This document shows positions 34,921-47,275 of a DNA stretch of 64,000 nucleotides, in pieces (position 1 is the first letter of the stretch; every line of letters starts with the position of its first letter). The notes beneath the pieces are model-generated. The model did no database searches and was not told where the DNA came from. It saw nothing but the letters and a program-made list of their open reading frames with translations. The position numbers and the translations under genes were made by a program. Source of the stretch: Ottelia alismoides (Eukaryota; Streptophyta; Magnoliopsida; Alismatales; Hydrocharitaceae); assembly GCA_037367405.1 (NCBI GenBank), contig JAZKJV010000602.1:62001-126000 (forward strand), written 5' to 3'.

Positions 34921-37900
34921 TGCTAATCTATTTTTTCTTTAGCTCAGAAATCAGGCGAGCAATCAAAACCATACAAAAATAATGTTTAATTAATTGAATG
35001 TGGCTATTGTTTATTATACTTGGGAAAGTCTCGAGATCGAACTCATGGATATATAATGAGGGTTTAAAATTAATTTTTTCAACAACTCAGACTTGGGTTT
35101 TTAAAAAGATATTTTATGGGTTTTGAATTTTTACATAGTTTTGTGGATATTTAAATAAAAAGCTACAATGAACTTGAAAAAATTATGATGAATGCTTTTT
35201 TTATAGATTTTTATGCAATGAAGTAATGATGTGAAAAGTCTGAGAGAAAATAAAACAATGCATTTTCTAAGAAATTTCTAAAATAATACCAATGAATGAA
35301 AAATGTAGATGCATAAATACCCTAGTTAGAAATGAAAGAATTTTCAATCAAATTAAATAATCGCATAAAAATCCAAGAAATTCTCAATGATACTTTAGTT
35401 AATGATGCACAAATGATTATTTTTATTTTCATGAGATATTGCAATATGATACGACTAAAAATCAAATATTTAATTTACAAAATAATTTCTCTAGGGCACA
35501 AATCTCAATGAATTTCAATGAATCAATGTCAAAAGTTTCTATTTTGAATTCCTTTCCAATGAGTATTTTTGGATTTTTTGAGATAATATGAATTTCAAAT
35601 CAATAAAGCAATCTTAGGCACAACTTTGACTTAAAAAATCACAGATAATTAAATAATAATCCAATATGTCTACAATATATGAAATGAAAAAGAATTAAAT
35701 TATCTTTAAATAGAGATAAGAGTCATAATTTTCTAACATATAGTGTTCATAATATATGCAATCATTTCCATGAGCCTTTGTAAATAGCATATTCATAATA
35801 CATTCTCATAGGGATTTGTTTGTCAATATTCAAAACTACCTGAAGACCTGTGTAAAGATCCCTAAGGGCTAATTTTTTCTTGGATTTCTGGAAGTGAGGA
35901 TGATGCCCATGTAATTTACTTAAGGCACGTGCACAAAATGTGTGACCTCGACGTCGATCTGATGGATGGGGGCATCTTCTGTGCATCTTATCCGAGGGTT
36001 GTAATGTGGACATGAGGCCTCTGATGGTTGCCCAATCTTGGATGGTGGAACCGTGGAAGGAGAGGGTTCTCAGGTGAGGTTTTCACCTGAGATTGTAGAA
36101 ATTGCGCAGTGAATAAGGTGAATGTGAGGCGATATCGAAGTGATGTGGTGCTTTGTTGTTGTCAAGGCAATTACGGGGATGATGGGTCTATAAAAAATGA
36201 AGGTGATATGCAGAAGGATGGGACATCGAAAATGAAGGAAAAAAGAAACAACAACAACAAGAAGAAGATGGTGGGAGGAGAAGAACAAAACCAGAGGCAG
36301 AGAAGACGTGAAAAGAAGATGGGATCATAAGGTACACTTGATGCTACTTTGCATGGAGGTTTGGAGTAATCGATGATGTAACTTTGTGCTGGCCTCGAGG
36401 TCCGGTGATGTAGACCGAGGCTTAGTCAACTCGGGGAAGTGGAGAAGCAACACAAAGCGTGATATCTTCATGAATCTCGCCTGATCGAGGTCATTGCCGG
36501 TAATAGAGGGGTGTTGTCATGACCTCATGTGTCTCAGCTTCCTCTTTTTCTCGATATGGGTCGATAATGGCGGATATGGCATATAGATTGGAAGGTTGGA
36601 GAGGATAGGATATCATAGGGATAGGCAATTGAGAGAGGCTTGAAGGGATACGAGTTTGGGTTCATGTTGGTTACATGGGGTATATCATGTTTCGGGAGAG
36701 GAGGAGATTGGTAAGAGATGAAGAAGGAAAGTTTACAGGAGGGTTTGTAGGGAAAAATTGGTTTGGGTTTTCATTTATATGTGGTTGGATTTTTTTCATG
36801 GGTATATCGGGATTCGGCTATGAAGATAGGGTTTGGGTTGACGAAGATCAGCGGATAGAGGGGGTGGTTCTAGGATGGTGAATCGAAGAGGGATTAGGAC
36901 TTGGAGTTTGTCACAGGGGAAAAAGGTTGTTGATTTTGTTGCATGTTCTGGAGGAGGCATATGCATGTGGGATTCTTCACAGGTGAAATGATAAGGGTCC
37001 AAAGATTGGGCAATCGATTATGTGTAGATGGTTTTGTGTCTTGTTTCAACACAAGAGGTTGGAGTAAAGAGTGTTGAACAAGATGGTCAATGGTATGGGG
37101 AAGATGATTGGTGGAGTGGAGAGCTGGTGCAGGGGTAAAGGTTGGCATCGATCGGATGTTGCAGAGAGGAGGTCGAGGTAGTATATGAGGGTGGACCTTT
37201 GGATAATTTAAGATCCATTGGTCCTAATTGGATGGAAGGGTGCTAGGAGACAAGGCGGGTTGACAGGGGAAAGGATGCATTGACCTAGGCTTGCTGAATG
37301 GGACTAAGTAGCAAATGGTATGATGCTACGTGGGATGTTAACTGCTAACCAAGCATGAATATGCAATGATAATCAATAAAAAATTAATAGATCAATGAAA
37401 ATGGAAAAATTGATAACATAAAAGTTGTAGATCTTTTAAAGATCAACAATTTTATGAAGAATATAAATGCAAATGGACTCAAATATGCAAGTTATGCAAT
37501 TTTAGTGTTATTTTATGTATATAACATATCATTTTTATATTTTGCATTTTTACTTGGTTTTTCTATACACAATAAATGCATACAAAAATCAAACATGATG
37601 CAAGATGATGCAATGACATATTAATTTTTTTGGATTTTTATGAGTGAAGGACGACTATAAAACATGAGATATATACATATGAATCAGTCAATGTGCTCAA
37701 GTCATAATTGATCTTTTTTCTTTCTTTTGCAGATTTTTTGGATGTCTATTTTTATGTAATTAATTAAAACAAGTGATGAAATAAAGAAATCGAAAAGAGA
37801 TGAATAAAAAAGTTAAATATCATGTACATGAAATAATGAGTCAAAATTAAGAAATATGTATAATATACAATTCGGTCCTAAAACCTAAGTATCATAATTG

Positions 37901-38043
37901 AACTCTGATTCTTTCAAATTTGGTTTTGATTTATAGATAATTGAGTGCATATTAACTCAAAAGTGAGTAGAGTGAAATCGGACATTGTATGAGGAAGTTA
38001 TGCAACTTTACTTCTTTTTGTCCTAAAATTAGGGTTTGGCGTT
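34921..38043. other. Intergenic sequence, no gene recognised
   Basis: AT-rich from 34.9 to 35.75 kb and 37.3 to 38.0 kb, with a G-rich middle (36.0-37.3 kb). Open frames on both strands (for example 36070-36288 -, 36894-37148 -) have no motif. A perfect 9-bp stem with a 5-nt loop is at 36069-36091. The middle may be an unknown repeat; nothing in it is diagnostic. Confidence 0.5.
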
Positions 38044-41000
38044 TGATGAACATTAAAATTTAGGAGAGATCCTATCGTCCGGTCTTGGAGGATTTGCAGT
38101 ACCTGACAAGTTAGGTCAGACAATCAATGTGTCGACCTCTCTCGGCTCTCATATATCCTCAATCTAGTGTGTAAATCAACAATTAGTCCATAATAATGCT
38201 CACGCAATGAATAATGATGAGATAAATTTATTAAACTATATAAAATGATATGTATAGTTTGCAAGTATAGACGTCGAACCACAAAGGAGCATCATGATAG
38301 CCACAAAACTGAAAAAAAGAATCAATAAATATTTTTTTTGTTTTTATAGAGATTTTTAATTTTGTGGGTTTTAAATTTTATATTTTAAAGGATTTTTAAT
38401 TTATTTTATATTTTAAATTTTATAAATTTTATTTTCTTTTTAATATTATCTAATTTTTAGTTTTCTTTTTAATATATACAAGTATATATAGATAATAGAT
38501 ATACTATAATAGATATATGATAGAAATATGTATTATATATATCAGAAAAATACCCTAACATATGGTTCTTTTTATTTTCTAAGGGTTTTTAAATATTTAG
38601 GTTTATTTTAATATTAATAATATAAGTGATATATAGTAGTAATATATATGAGGTTAATGGGGCTGCCCCCTTGGGGCAGCCAACATGGCTACCCCCGCGA
38701 TATTTTCGGTGTTTTTTTATTTTTTTTGAAAAATATCACCATGTATATTCATTCATATATCCCTCCTATATGCCATTCGAATTTCGTCAGAAACAGAGAC
38801 TCTACGGCCTCCATCCAGACAGTCATCTTTTAACGGTAACAGGATTTGTTAAATCGACACTATCTCGATAGAGGTCGTAGGAGTCTCTGTTTCGGACGAC
38901 ATTCGAATGGCATATAGGAGGAATGTAGGGATGAATATACATGGATTTATTTTACAAAAAAAATAAAAAACACATCGAAATGGGGGGCAGCCCCATTAAA
39001 TCCAATATATATACTATATATAAGGTAATTTATTTATAAATAAAACTATAAAAAGTTAATTTATAAAATAAAATCTTTATGAGTTTCTAATGTTATGTTC
39101 TGTTTTTGTTGATTTTCTTTTAATTCTTGCTACTTTTTTGTATTTATAAATGATTAAAAATGTTAAAACAGTGAGTTGGAATAATAGGCATTGTTGTTTT
39201 GGAATTTAAAAATATATAAATGCCTCAAAATTTTCTAAAACTATTTTTAATATGTTGTATATAATATAGGAAATAATCAGAAATAAAATTTCATATTTTT
39301 ATTTTAGACATTTTAAAAAAATTATTTTAAAGTTTTTAGAGTTTTTTATTCTTATTGTTTTTTTAATTTCTAGTGGTTTTCGGTCTATAGTTGTAAAATA
39401 CAATAATAAATACACATTAATTTTGTTTGGAATTTTTCAAAAAAAAAATATATTTTTTGTATTTTTAAATGTAAACATGAATAAATTACGTTGTTTCTTT
39501 ATTTTAAAAATTGGAAAATTGATTTTAATTACCTTCAAAAAAATATATGTGATTTAATAGAATCTCAAGCACTTAAATAATTTCCCTACAATTTTTGGTG
39601 CAAAATGTTATTTTTAATAAAAGAAATACAAGAAATAAATTTAAATGATCTAGTAGGGACATAAATGCAATTTAAGCAAACATAGCATGCATTCTAGAAC
39701 CTAATTCAAAAGTCTAAGGGTCTCTATGCAAAAATCCCAGATATATTCAATTAAATAAACATGATAGGGGTATAAATGTAATTTCTAGGAAAGTACATGC
39801 CTACTTGCAATTTTTCAAATTTTTTATAATACTTAAATAAAAAAGTTCTTGGACTAAATAATAACAAAAACCTATAGGGGGGTCCTCTGCAAAATGTCGA
39901 GACCCCTCACGTGTATGCACACGTGAGGTGACTTGGACCGAGCTGAATAACAAATAAAGTAAATACGGGATCTTAAGTACAAATATTAAAAAACATTTTG
40001 AACTACAAACAAAAGTTTTAGGACTAAAATGAAAAATACAAAACTAGAGGGGTGTAGAGCAAAATTCCCTCTTGCACACGTTCCAACGATGGAGGCTATC
40101 CCACTTGCCACACTTTAGCACCCGGGCAATTGATAACGCCTTGATGTGGACGTGCTGGATTAGATCCAGCGACTTGATCTCATGACTGAGGTGCTTCACA
40201 TCCGACAACTACTGTACTATCTAAAGAAGGCCCACAATCGGACAACAGGGAGGCCATCGGGAAGAACATGTAAGAATACCTGAAAGGGTGAGCTTCGATC
40301 CGACCTCCTGGTCGACTCCGACCCCAGGAGGGGCTCGCAAAAGGTGCAAAAGATAGCTGGAAGGCTCAGAAGGGGTCTAGAGCTCAATGGTAGAGCCCTG
40401 GAGCTTAGAGAAATATCGGAGCACATGGTTCATGTTCTTGGACAAAAATCACCACAAACGAGGCCTTTAACCTTCCTGACTTGCACGAGAAGTTAAGGCA
40501 TGCAAAAAGGGAGGTCCATGTGGTCTTATTGCCTGGAGATGGAGTGAAATGAGGTCAGGGCGTCGCTTTCCGATGAGTGATAGAGTTGGAGAGCATATCT
40601 CTTGATCTAGAGTAGATCGAGGTGAACGAAGGCGTCTGGGGTGTAGAGAAGTTGAAGGGGAAGGAGACAGATGTTCAGATGGGGCGTGCATAATCGAGGG
40701 ACGAGTGGACAATGGCTGGAGCTCAAGCTCCTGCGAACTTCGATTTACCTATTTCACGAAATAAAATATAAAAACAACAGGAAATTAAATGCTAAACTAC
40801 GATAAGCCTCATGTTAGGAGTGAAAAGAACTAAAATCCTAGGGCTCAACTTACATATAAGGGAGCAGAAGTAGAGCTCCAACAGATATGTTCGACGAGCT
40901 CGGATCACTAGCTTCATGGCCTCTTCCTCTGCACCAAAAGGTCTGGCAAGCTCGCTGTTGTCACCGACAAACTAGGGCACGAGAAATCTTGGGGATTTCG

Positions 41001-42297
41001 AGGATGAAATGGGATCAGGTTTGAATGAGGTCTGGCGAGGGGATTATGTACAAGGGCAACTTGGATTGGGAAGAGCGCTCGATGCAATGATCTTCAGATC
41101 AAGGTTAGATGTTCGTGTGAAAGAACAATGATCGAGGAATAGAAGTCAAAAATGAATTGTTCCTAGAAAGTTTACCTTATTTATTTGATTTAAAATATCA
41201 AATTATTTTATTAATTTTTATCAAAATATGACCAATATTTGTTATCTTATATAGTATTTTATATTGATTTTTATATATTTTTACATGTTAATTTAATATG
41301 TTTTAATTTTTACATGTACAGATATAGGTATATTTATCGATATATTGAGTATTTTATTTTAAATTTGTATTTTAGATCTTATTATTTTATAAACATAATT
41401 TATATATTTATAAATTATTTAAATACTCATATAGGTATTTTTATTGTGTTTTTTGAGGTTAATTTCATACTTAAATAATTATGTGTATTTATTATATGGG
41501 TATGCACATGTATAATTCATCTATGTATTATAATATAATCGGTTATGTTATGTTTTTTTAATTGTTTTATTTTAATTATGTATATGTATTTTAAATAATA
41601 CTTACACAATTATAAAAATATAAGGAAGTTAAAAATAGAAAGGATAAATACATTTATTATTTTATTCAGTTATATTGCACAATGAGGGCCTAAAATCAAC
41701 TTTTGCATCTTAACTCTAAATCGAATGAAACCACCTCATATAAGATAATTTAATTTTATGATTAATAAAGGTGAGTTTGGTGAATTTTAAGCTTGTATGG
41801 AGAAGATACTAGTATGTGAAGTTTTCTTTGTGGCTTTTTATTCCAAGTATCTAGTGCACACTATGCATTAATTTTAAGTGAAATAAATTTTGTAATTTTC
41901 TTTGTATTTTTATCTATGAGTTTCATGCCCAAAGTTTATTGTTTTGAAGTATAAAAATAAGAAAATAAAATGGGACCCACACCTATTTATTGATGAATAA
42001 AAAATTAGGGTTTTGAGTATTTATTAACCCTTATTTCCCCATACTTTATTCCTTGTCAATCCAGTCATCATGATGCCTAGATCTCAGGGTTAGGGTCATT
42101 AAATAGATATTGTATTTCATTCTTTTCTTTTCTTTTCTTTATTATTTTATTTTGACATTAAATGTAGTATTTTATACAATATTTACAGTGTAAATAAGAG
42201 AATGTTAGTTTACACAAATTAAGGCTATTCACATGCATTTAACTAGGGATTTAAGGTCAAAATGAAAGAATAAAGGTGATGAGATGTAGATTCATCA
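38044..42297 (-). repeat. 3' LTR of gag-only element
   Basis: Starts TGATGAAC on the + strand and ends GATTCATCA, so in element orientation it begins TGATGAATC like the Athila-like LTR. It matches 47276-51284 along its length. It is longer because of the foldback element at 38650-39003, but lacks about 140 bp that the other LTR has near 50010-50150. Confidence 0.8.
38650..39003. mobile_element. Foldback MULE-like MITE
   Basis: The 354-bp insertion is absent from the sister LTR. It is flanked by AATATATAT on both sides (38641-38649, 39004-39012), a 9-bp duplication as made by Mutator-like transposases. The ends are GAGGTTAATGGGGCTGCCCC and, in reverse, GGATTTAATGGGGCTGCCCC. The complementarity continues inwards for most of the element (TATGCCATTCGAAT..CAGAGACTC with its reverse complement), leaving a centre near 38815-38875. 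The whole unit can fold into one long hairpin. No protein is encoded. Confidence 0.85.
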
Positions 42298-43025
42298 CAT
42301 CCCTATACTTGCCTTTGCTAGTCCCTAGCAAACATTTGTACCTATAAGTGTAGAAAAAAGAAAAGGAAGAAAAGAAAAAGAGGAACTTGGAACAATTTTC
42401 GACTCTTAAACTTGTCTTAATAAAATCAAGTGTGGATCTCAGTTAAGACCTTTGGATTCTTGGTTTGTCTGGAACCGCGTTATGGTTAGGAAATATGACA
42501 TAACAACCCTTAAGTTCCATAATCCTATCATCTAATTCTCTTCACAGTCTGGTCAAAACCATCCTCTCAGTCGCGTACTCTTGTTACCTTGAAATGACTG
42601 CTCCATGTGTATGAATTTTTCAGCTCTTTTCAGATAAACCGTTGCACTATAAAAAAAGTCTTCTCTCCTGGTAACTCGTTCTCGTGGAGAGAGATATTTT
42701 CTTCTAAGGTCAGTTGTCGCTGGTTTCACAACCTAAATGGGGAAGAATCTAGAAGAATGGGAAAAGAAGTGGGAATGGACCAATGTAGTCTTAATTCCCT
42801 TGTGAAACAAGGTTGGTGTAACCAAGTCTCCACCAAGAAGCAAGCTTTTTCTGGAAGCTTCGTATTTTTTTTGGAATTTTTTATTTAGGCTCTGTCTTTG
42901 TATTTTTTTGACTTTGCGTTGTTCTACATTCTTTCTTGTGCCATGACGGATATAGAGTCTTTTGGTTGCTCATGTTTTGGAACCTTGGAAAAAGTTACGT
43001 CAACAGACCATATACGCCTCGGTAT
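42298..43025 (-). other. 3' non-coding part and polypurine tract of gag-only element
   Basis: On the minus strand the sequence abutting the LTR is GGCAAGTATAGGGATG, a polypurine tract, preceded by GTTTGCTAGGGACTAGCAAAG, nearly identical to GTTTGCTAAGGGACTAGCAAAG in front of the 3' LTR of the Athila-like element. No coding motif. Confidence 0.65.
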
Positions 43026-45209
43026 GGCCCCTGATTCTGCTGATATGGGGGAGGTTGGTGCTGGTAACCTTCAGAATACTGAGGAGGAGGAAGAGAAGGA
43101 TATTGTTTAGGGATGCAAACGGATACGGATATATCCGTATCCGATCCGTCACCGTATCCGTTTTATACAGATTTTGACATCCGTATCTGTATCCGTTTTA
43201 AAATGGATACGGATATGGATATAGTTTTGATATCCGTAAACATCTGTATCTGTATCCGTATATCCGTTTTCATATATAATTATAGTCGTAGATTTATTTT
43301 TAACCATATATAACATAATTCTCTACCTCACTTTACCATATTTATATAATTTTTATGATATACACACATTTAGTAAATTAATATCATGTATTTTCCATCT
43401 AATTCTTATATATTTAAGTCGATTCCTAAATTAATTTCTAACATTACTCGTGTGCGATTAGTATCCGTTTTACATCCATATCCGTTTTTTAAGGATATGG
43501 TAAGGTAGTTTTAATATCTGTCAATATCCGTATCCGCGTCCGTATTCGTATTAAAAAAACGGATAAGGATATGGTAATACCTATATCCGTATCTGTATCC
43601 GACCGTTTGCATCCCTAATATTGTTGGTATTGAGGTGAGGAGTATTCATGATGATAATGAGCAGTTGGTTGTTGATAGTTCTGTTGACGGTATCCGAACT
43701 ACTGGTAGTTCTACCTCCATGTGTAACCATGTTGTGGAGGATGCTGGTGATGATACTGGTTGGGTTGGAAGTTCCGCTCTCCTTCTTATTGGTGGAATGG
43801 TCGAATGGTAGTGTTCTGACCTAGGGTTGTTCCCGAGGACGGGTCATCTACTGGTTATCGCTCCAAATGCCATTCGCCTCTTGGATGAGTGTTGGAGGTG
43901 GGGAACATGGCTCAAGGTACCGGGGCCGGTACTCAAGTGGCTAGTAAACAACTATTTGTGTCTACGATTGTGGCAGTGGTTGCTCGAGTACCTGCACGTA
44001 GTACACGTGCTAGATCAGAGGCTGGTTGGGACTTGACTGAGGTAGATGTTGCATTGTCTTCTCCTTCTTCTCAGCTGGAGTATCGGGAGCAGCTGCTACA
44101 ACATCGCATGTATTGTTCGTTCATAGCTAGCTCATCTAAATCATGTGATCGCTTCTCTATGATGTCCACTTTGGATAGATGACTCCCAATGATGTTGAGA
44201 TTGGAATTCTCGCACATGTCCACTTCATGTGTATCGACCATATTGATATTCTTACGAAGGATTTGCCGTTGGACTTGGAAGGAATGAGAGGAGGAAAGTA
44301 CAACCTCTCCTTCAACCATCTCCTCAATTAACCGCCAAACTACATCCTCATCCTTGTTAAAATCTGAGCCTACATGGGTGGTGTTAACCAGATGTTGGTT
44401 GTTCTCTGTGAGTCCCTTGAAAAAGTAGTATACCAAACGGGTCTTCAAGATGTCGTGGTGGGGTCACTTCTTTGTTAAATCACTGAACCTCTCCCAGGTG
44501 TCATGAATGGACTCTTGGGGTCCCTGGGAGATACTTGCAATCTTGGATTGCATCAGATTGAGACGACTGAGATGATAGTTTTTGTGTAGGAATGCAGACT
44601 TCAACTCCTCCCAAGTAGTCATCACTTTCCCTAAGTGGTTAATCCAGTAGAGTGCTTTGTCCTAAAGGCTAAAGGGGAAAGCGGTCATCTTGACTACGCC
44701 CAATTAGATGTTGTGTGTTGTACTGCAAATGCGTTCAAATTGCTACACATGGATATATGGTTCCTCATTCGGGTTTCTGTGGAAACTAGGAAGAATATAG
44801 AGGAGTTGTGGATTCGATTCACCATGTACGCAATCGAAAGAATCAGGATCCACTCGATGATTCGATCGGCCCCAGGGTTGCATGTTTGCTTCAAGGTGGG
44901 CTTGGGTCAGCCTTTCCTTCCCTCTCCCTCGCCTCCGTGAGGTCCATCTATAGAGTGATTATCTTCATAATCACCATGGAAATAACCATATCCTCCTCGC
45001 TACACATCTCTTACTTCTGACCTCCTCCTCAGTTCATTCAACGTGTCTTGAAAGGAGACATGGGCAAGTGCTTGATCGTTCAACTGCTGCAGGATGGCCT
45101 GGATGGAGGCCAAGAGCTGATTGTTCACCTTATTTTGGTTCGTGCCTTGCTTTGTGTTCTGCTCAGTGCTAAGAAGATGTGGTCTCTTTCCTCTACCTCT
45201 AAGAGCCAT
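43026..45209 (-). pseudogene. Ty3/gypsy gag, decayed
   Basis: Read leftwards from 45209. An N-terminal stretch (MALRGRGKRPHLLSTEQ, with ASIQAILQQLNDQA) is followed by a capsid region in one frame from 44688 to 44071: MTAFPFSL, YWINHLGKVMTTWEELKSAF, SISQGPQESIHDTWERFSDL and YYFFKGLTENNQHLVNT, the standard order of the family. Only two stops interrupt that frame. The tail (43860-43026) is Q/P/Y-rich (QNYQQPTAHYHHEYSS; YQHQPPPYQQNQGPY) and is split by the hAT insertion at 43108. Gag would package element RNA. No pol follows. Confidence 0.75.
43108..43617. mobile_element. Non-autonomous hAT element with CGGATA arrays
   Basis: Ends are TAGGGATGCAAACGG and CCGTTTGCATCCCTA, a perfect 15-bp inverted repeat except for flank position, with exact 8-bp flanks ATATTGTT (43100-43107 and 43618-43625), the hallmark of hAT insertion. 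Both subterminal parts are arrays of CGGATA / TATCCG words; the middle is AT-rich. No transposase is encoded. It interrupts the Q-rich gag tail, so it arrived after the retroelement. Confidence 0.92.
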
Positions 45210-47275
45210 CTATGAATCTTATGGTTAGGTTCCAGGCTCCAAATCGGGGTTTAGACATGTATTGGGGAAAATGCCCTGAGTTTGCATGCAAGCACTTGAT
45301 GTAGAGAATAATTCAAAAATAGGATAAATTCGGAATTTTATTTGTGATGGAGAAGTGTAAGGAGTGAAATTGATCTCCATCCAAAAGAACAGAACTCGAG
45401 AAGAGAGTTTTCTTGGTATGTGGGAGATTGACGAAGTTGGAAGCCCTGAGGACGGTTCACAAAGTCTAAATAATGCACTTGTCGATCGTCCTAAATTATT
45501 AGAGATGTTGAACCTGTGGAATCGACGTATGTGTCTGTAGAGTCCCGACTAAGCCTTCCAAGAGTCGACATCTTGAAGGAAAAAGGAAGATCGGCGAAGG
45601 ATGAAAGATAAAATGATGAAAAACAAAAGGAGTGTAAAACAGTAGAAGGCTTACAATGAGAAATGGTCAAAGAGAAATGTAAAAAGTAGGACAGACAAAA
45701 TAGCACAAATGTACGTGATTAATTTTTGAATCCTAATATAGATCAAAACAAACATCAAACAAATTGGCTTCACCAACTTAATACTAGTGAAGCCATGTAG
45801 GTTCAGTTATTTTTATCTTTCCAATTTTAGTGCAAATTTAGTCAAAATTGTAACATGTCCCTATCGACTAGCCCAAGAGGAGAGCGTGTGCTTCTAGGAA
45901 AGTATCCCAGTACTTGTTCCATTCTTTGTATCATATGATATGTACTTTTTGAGATCCTCAATATCAGGCCTGGGTGGCTGCTTAGTCAAAGAAGAATAGA
46001 GGGAGATGATAGGTGAAATCACTACTTACCTAAAAAATGAGGAACTCGGACGCAAAAAGATGAGACAGACACACCCATGAGGGCATGGCCTATGCTCAAT
46101 ACTTCATACCAAGTTGGATGCTCTATACAAGGTGAGAGCACCGTCGTCGACAAGTCCCTACTTGCCTATGTACAATAGAAGCGTCAATACTTAGCCGGCC
46201 CCAGGTGATAATTGAGGCAACCATAGATCGGGTTTTTGGATTTATTTCTTAAGGGTCGTGCCTCACTCTGTTTGGAGCATACCTGAACACAATGAGGGTT
46301 TTGTGAACCCAAAACAATGATGTTCATTAAAAGTTTAATTAGGGTTAAAGTTTATTTAGCAGTCTCCTTGTTTTAATCTTTTGTGTTTTCACTTTTTTGA
46401 GTATTTTTCAAATATAAACGCCTAACGATTTTTTTGGATTTTTGCTCAAAATCAGAGGAAGATAGTTGTAAAATAGTCCAAGGTGACACTAGGATGAAAA
46501 TCTCACACTATTGTCTAAATGATGAATGCTCAAATAGAGGACTTATAGTGCTTCTCAGCTCTCTCCATGCAGATGCAAGATAATAAATTAAACCTACTCT
46601 AAATGATATGCAAAGCAGTAAAATCATCCTAAAGAGGAATTGCTATTAGTGTGTAGCACAAAATTGAGTTTGATCTAGATCCAAACGTAGACTATAGGAG
46701 CATGCAGATATTAGGTGTGTAGAACTAGCTTACTCGATCAAGCAACCCTAAAATGCTATGGGGCTCAATCACAGAAAACAAATAAAAATAAAGACGGAAA
46801 GCACAAATCGTGGGAACCAAAGAAAATAAATGGAAAAACAGGGAGAACAAAAGGTAAAAGGTGATGAAATCTGCAAAAAATCCATTGAGCCCCTGAGTAA
46901 ACAATAACTTGGTAAAATAGGCATGAATGTTCAAGTATCCACATGTATTAATACATATTAATAAATGGAAATAGAATTAATATCTCTCTCACACAAAAAT
47001 AAATGAAAAATGTTGTGCTAATTTCTACTATGTTTCTCTCTCATGTTCTCTCCAATTGACTCCATAGAAGAAGAAGCAATCTCCTCGCAGCTTGGATGCA
47101 CCAACCTCCTAGGAAGTCACCTTTGCCACTCAGTCCCTCACAAGAAATTTAATAGAGAAAATGGATTAGCACAAATGAATAATTATATCAATAAAGCAAA
47201 AATAAAATAGAAATTAATGAAATAAAATAACACAAAATCTATCCTGAGTGTTTATCTCTAGCAATGTAGTCATTT
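45210..47275 (-). other. 5' leader of gag-only element
   Basis: Two kilobases between gag and the right-hand 5' LTR. Next to the LTR the minus strand reads ATGACTACATTGCTAGAGA, which lines up with the tRNA-Asp site ATGGCGCTGTTGCCGGGGA of the Athila-like element at 11 of 19 positions, most differences being transitions. It may be a decayed primer site. No gene seen. Confidence 0.4.

Noticed and set aside
43108..43617. Telomere-like or satellite repeat (TATCCG words)
   Set aside because: The unit is single, has terminal inverted repeats and an exact 8-bp duplication, so it is a hAT insertion.
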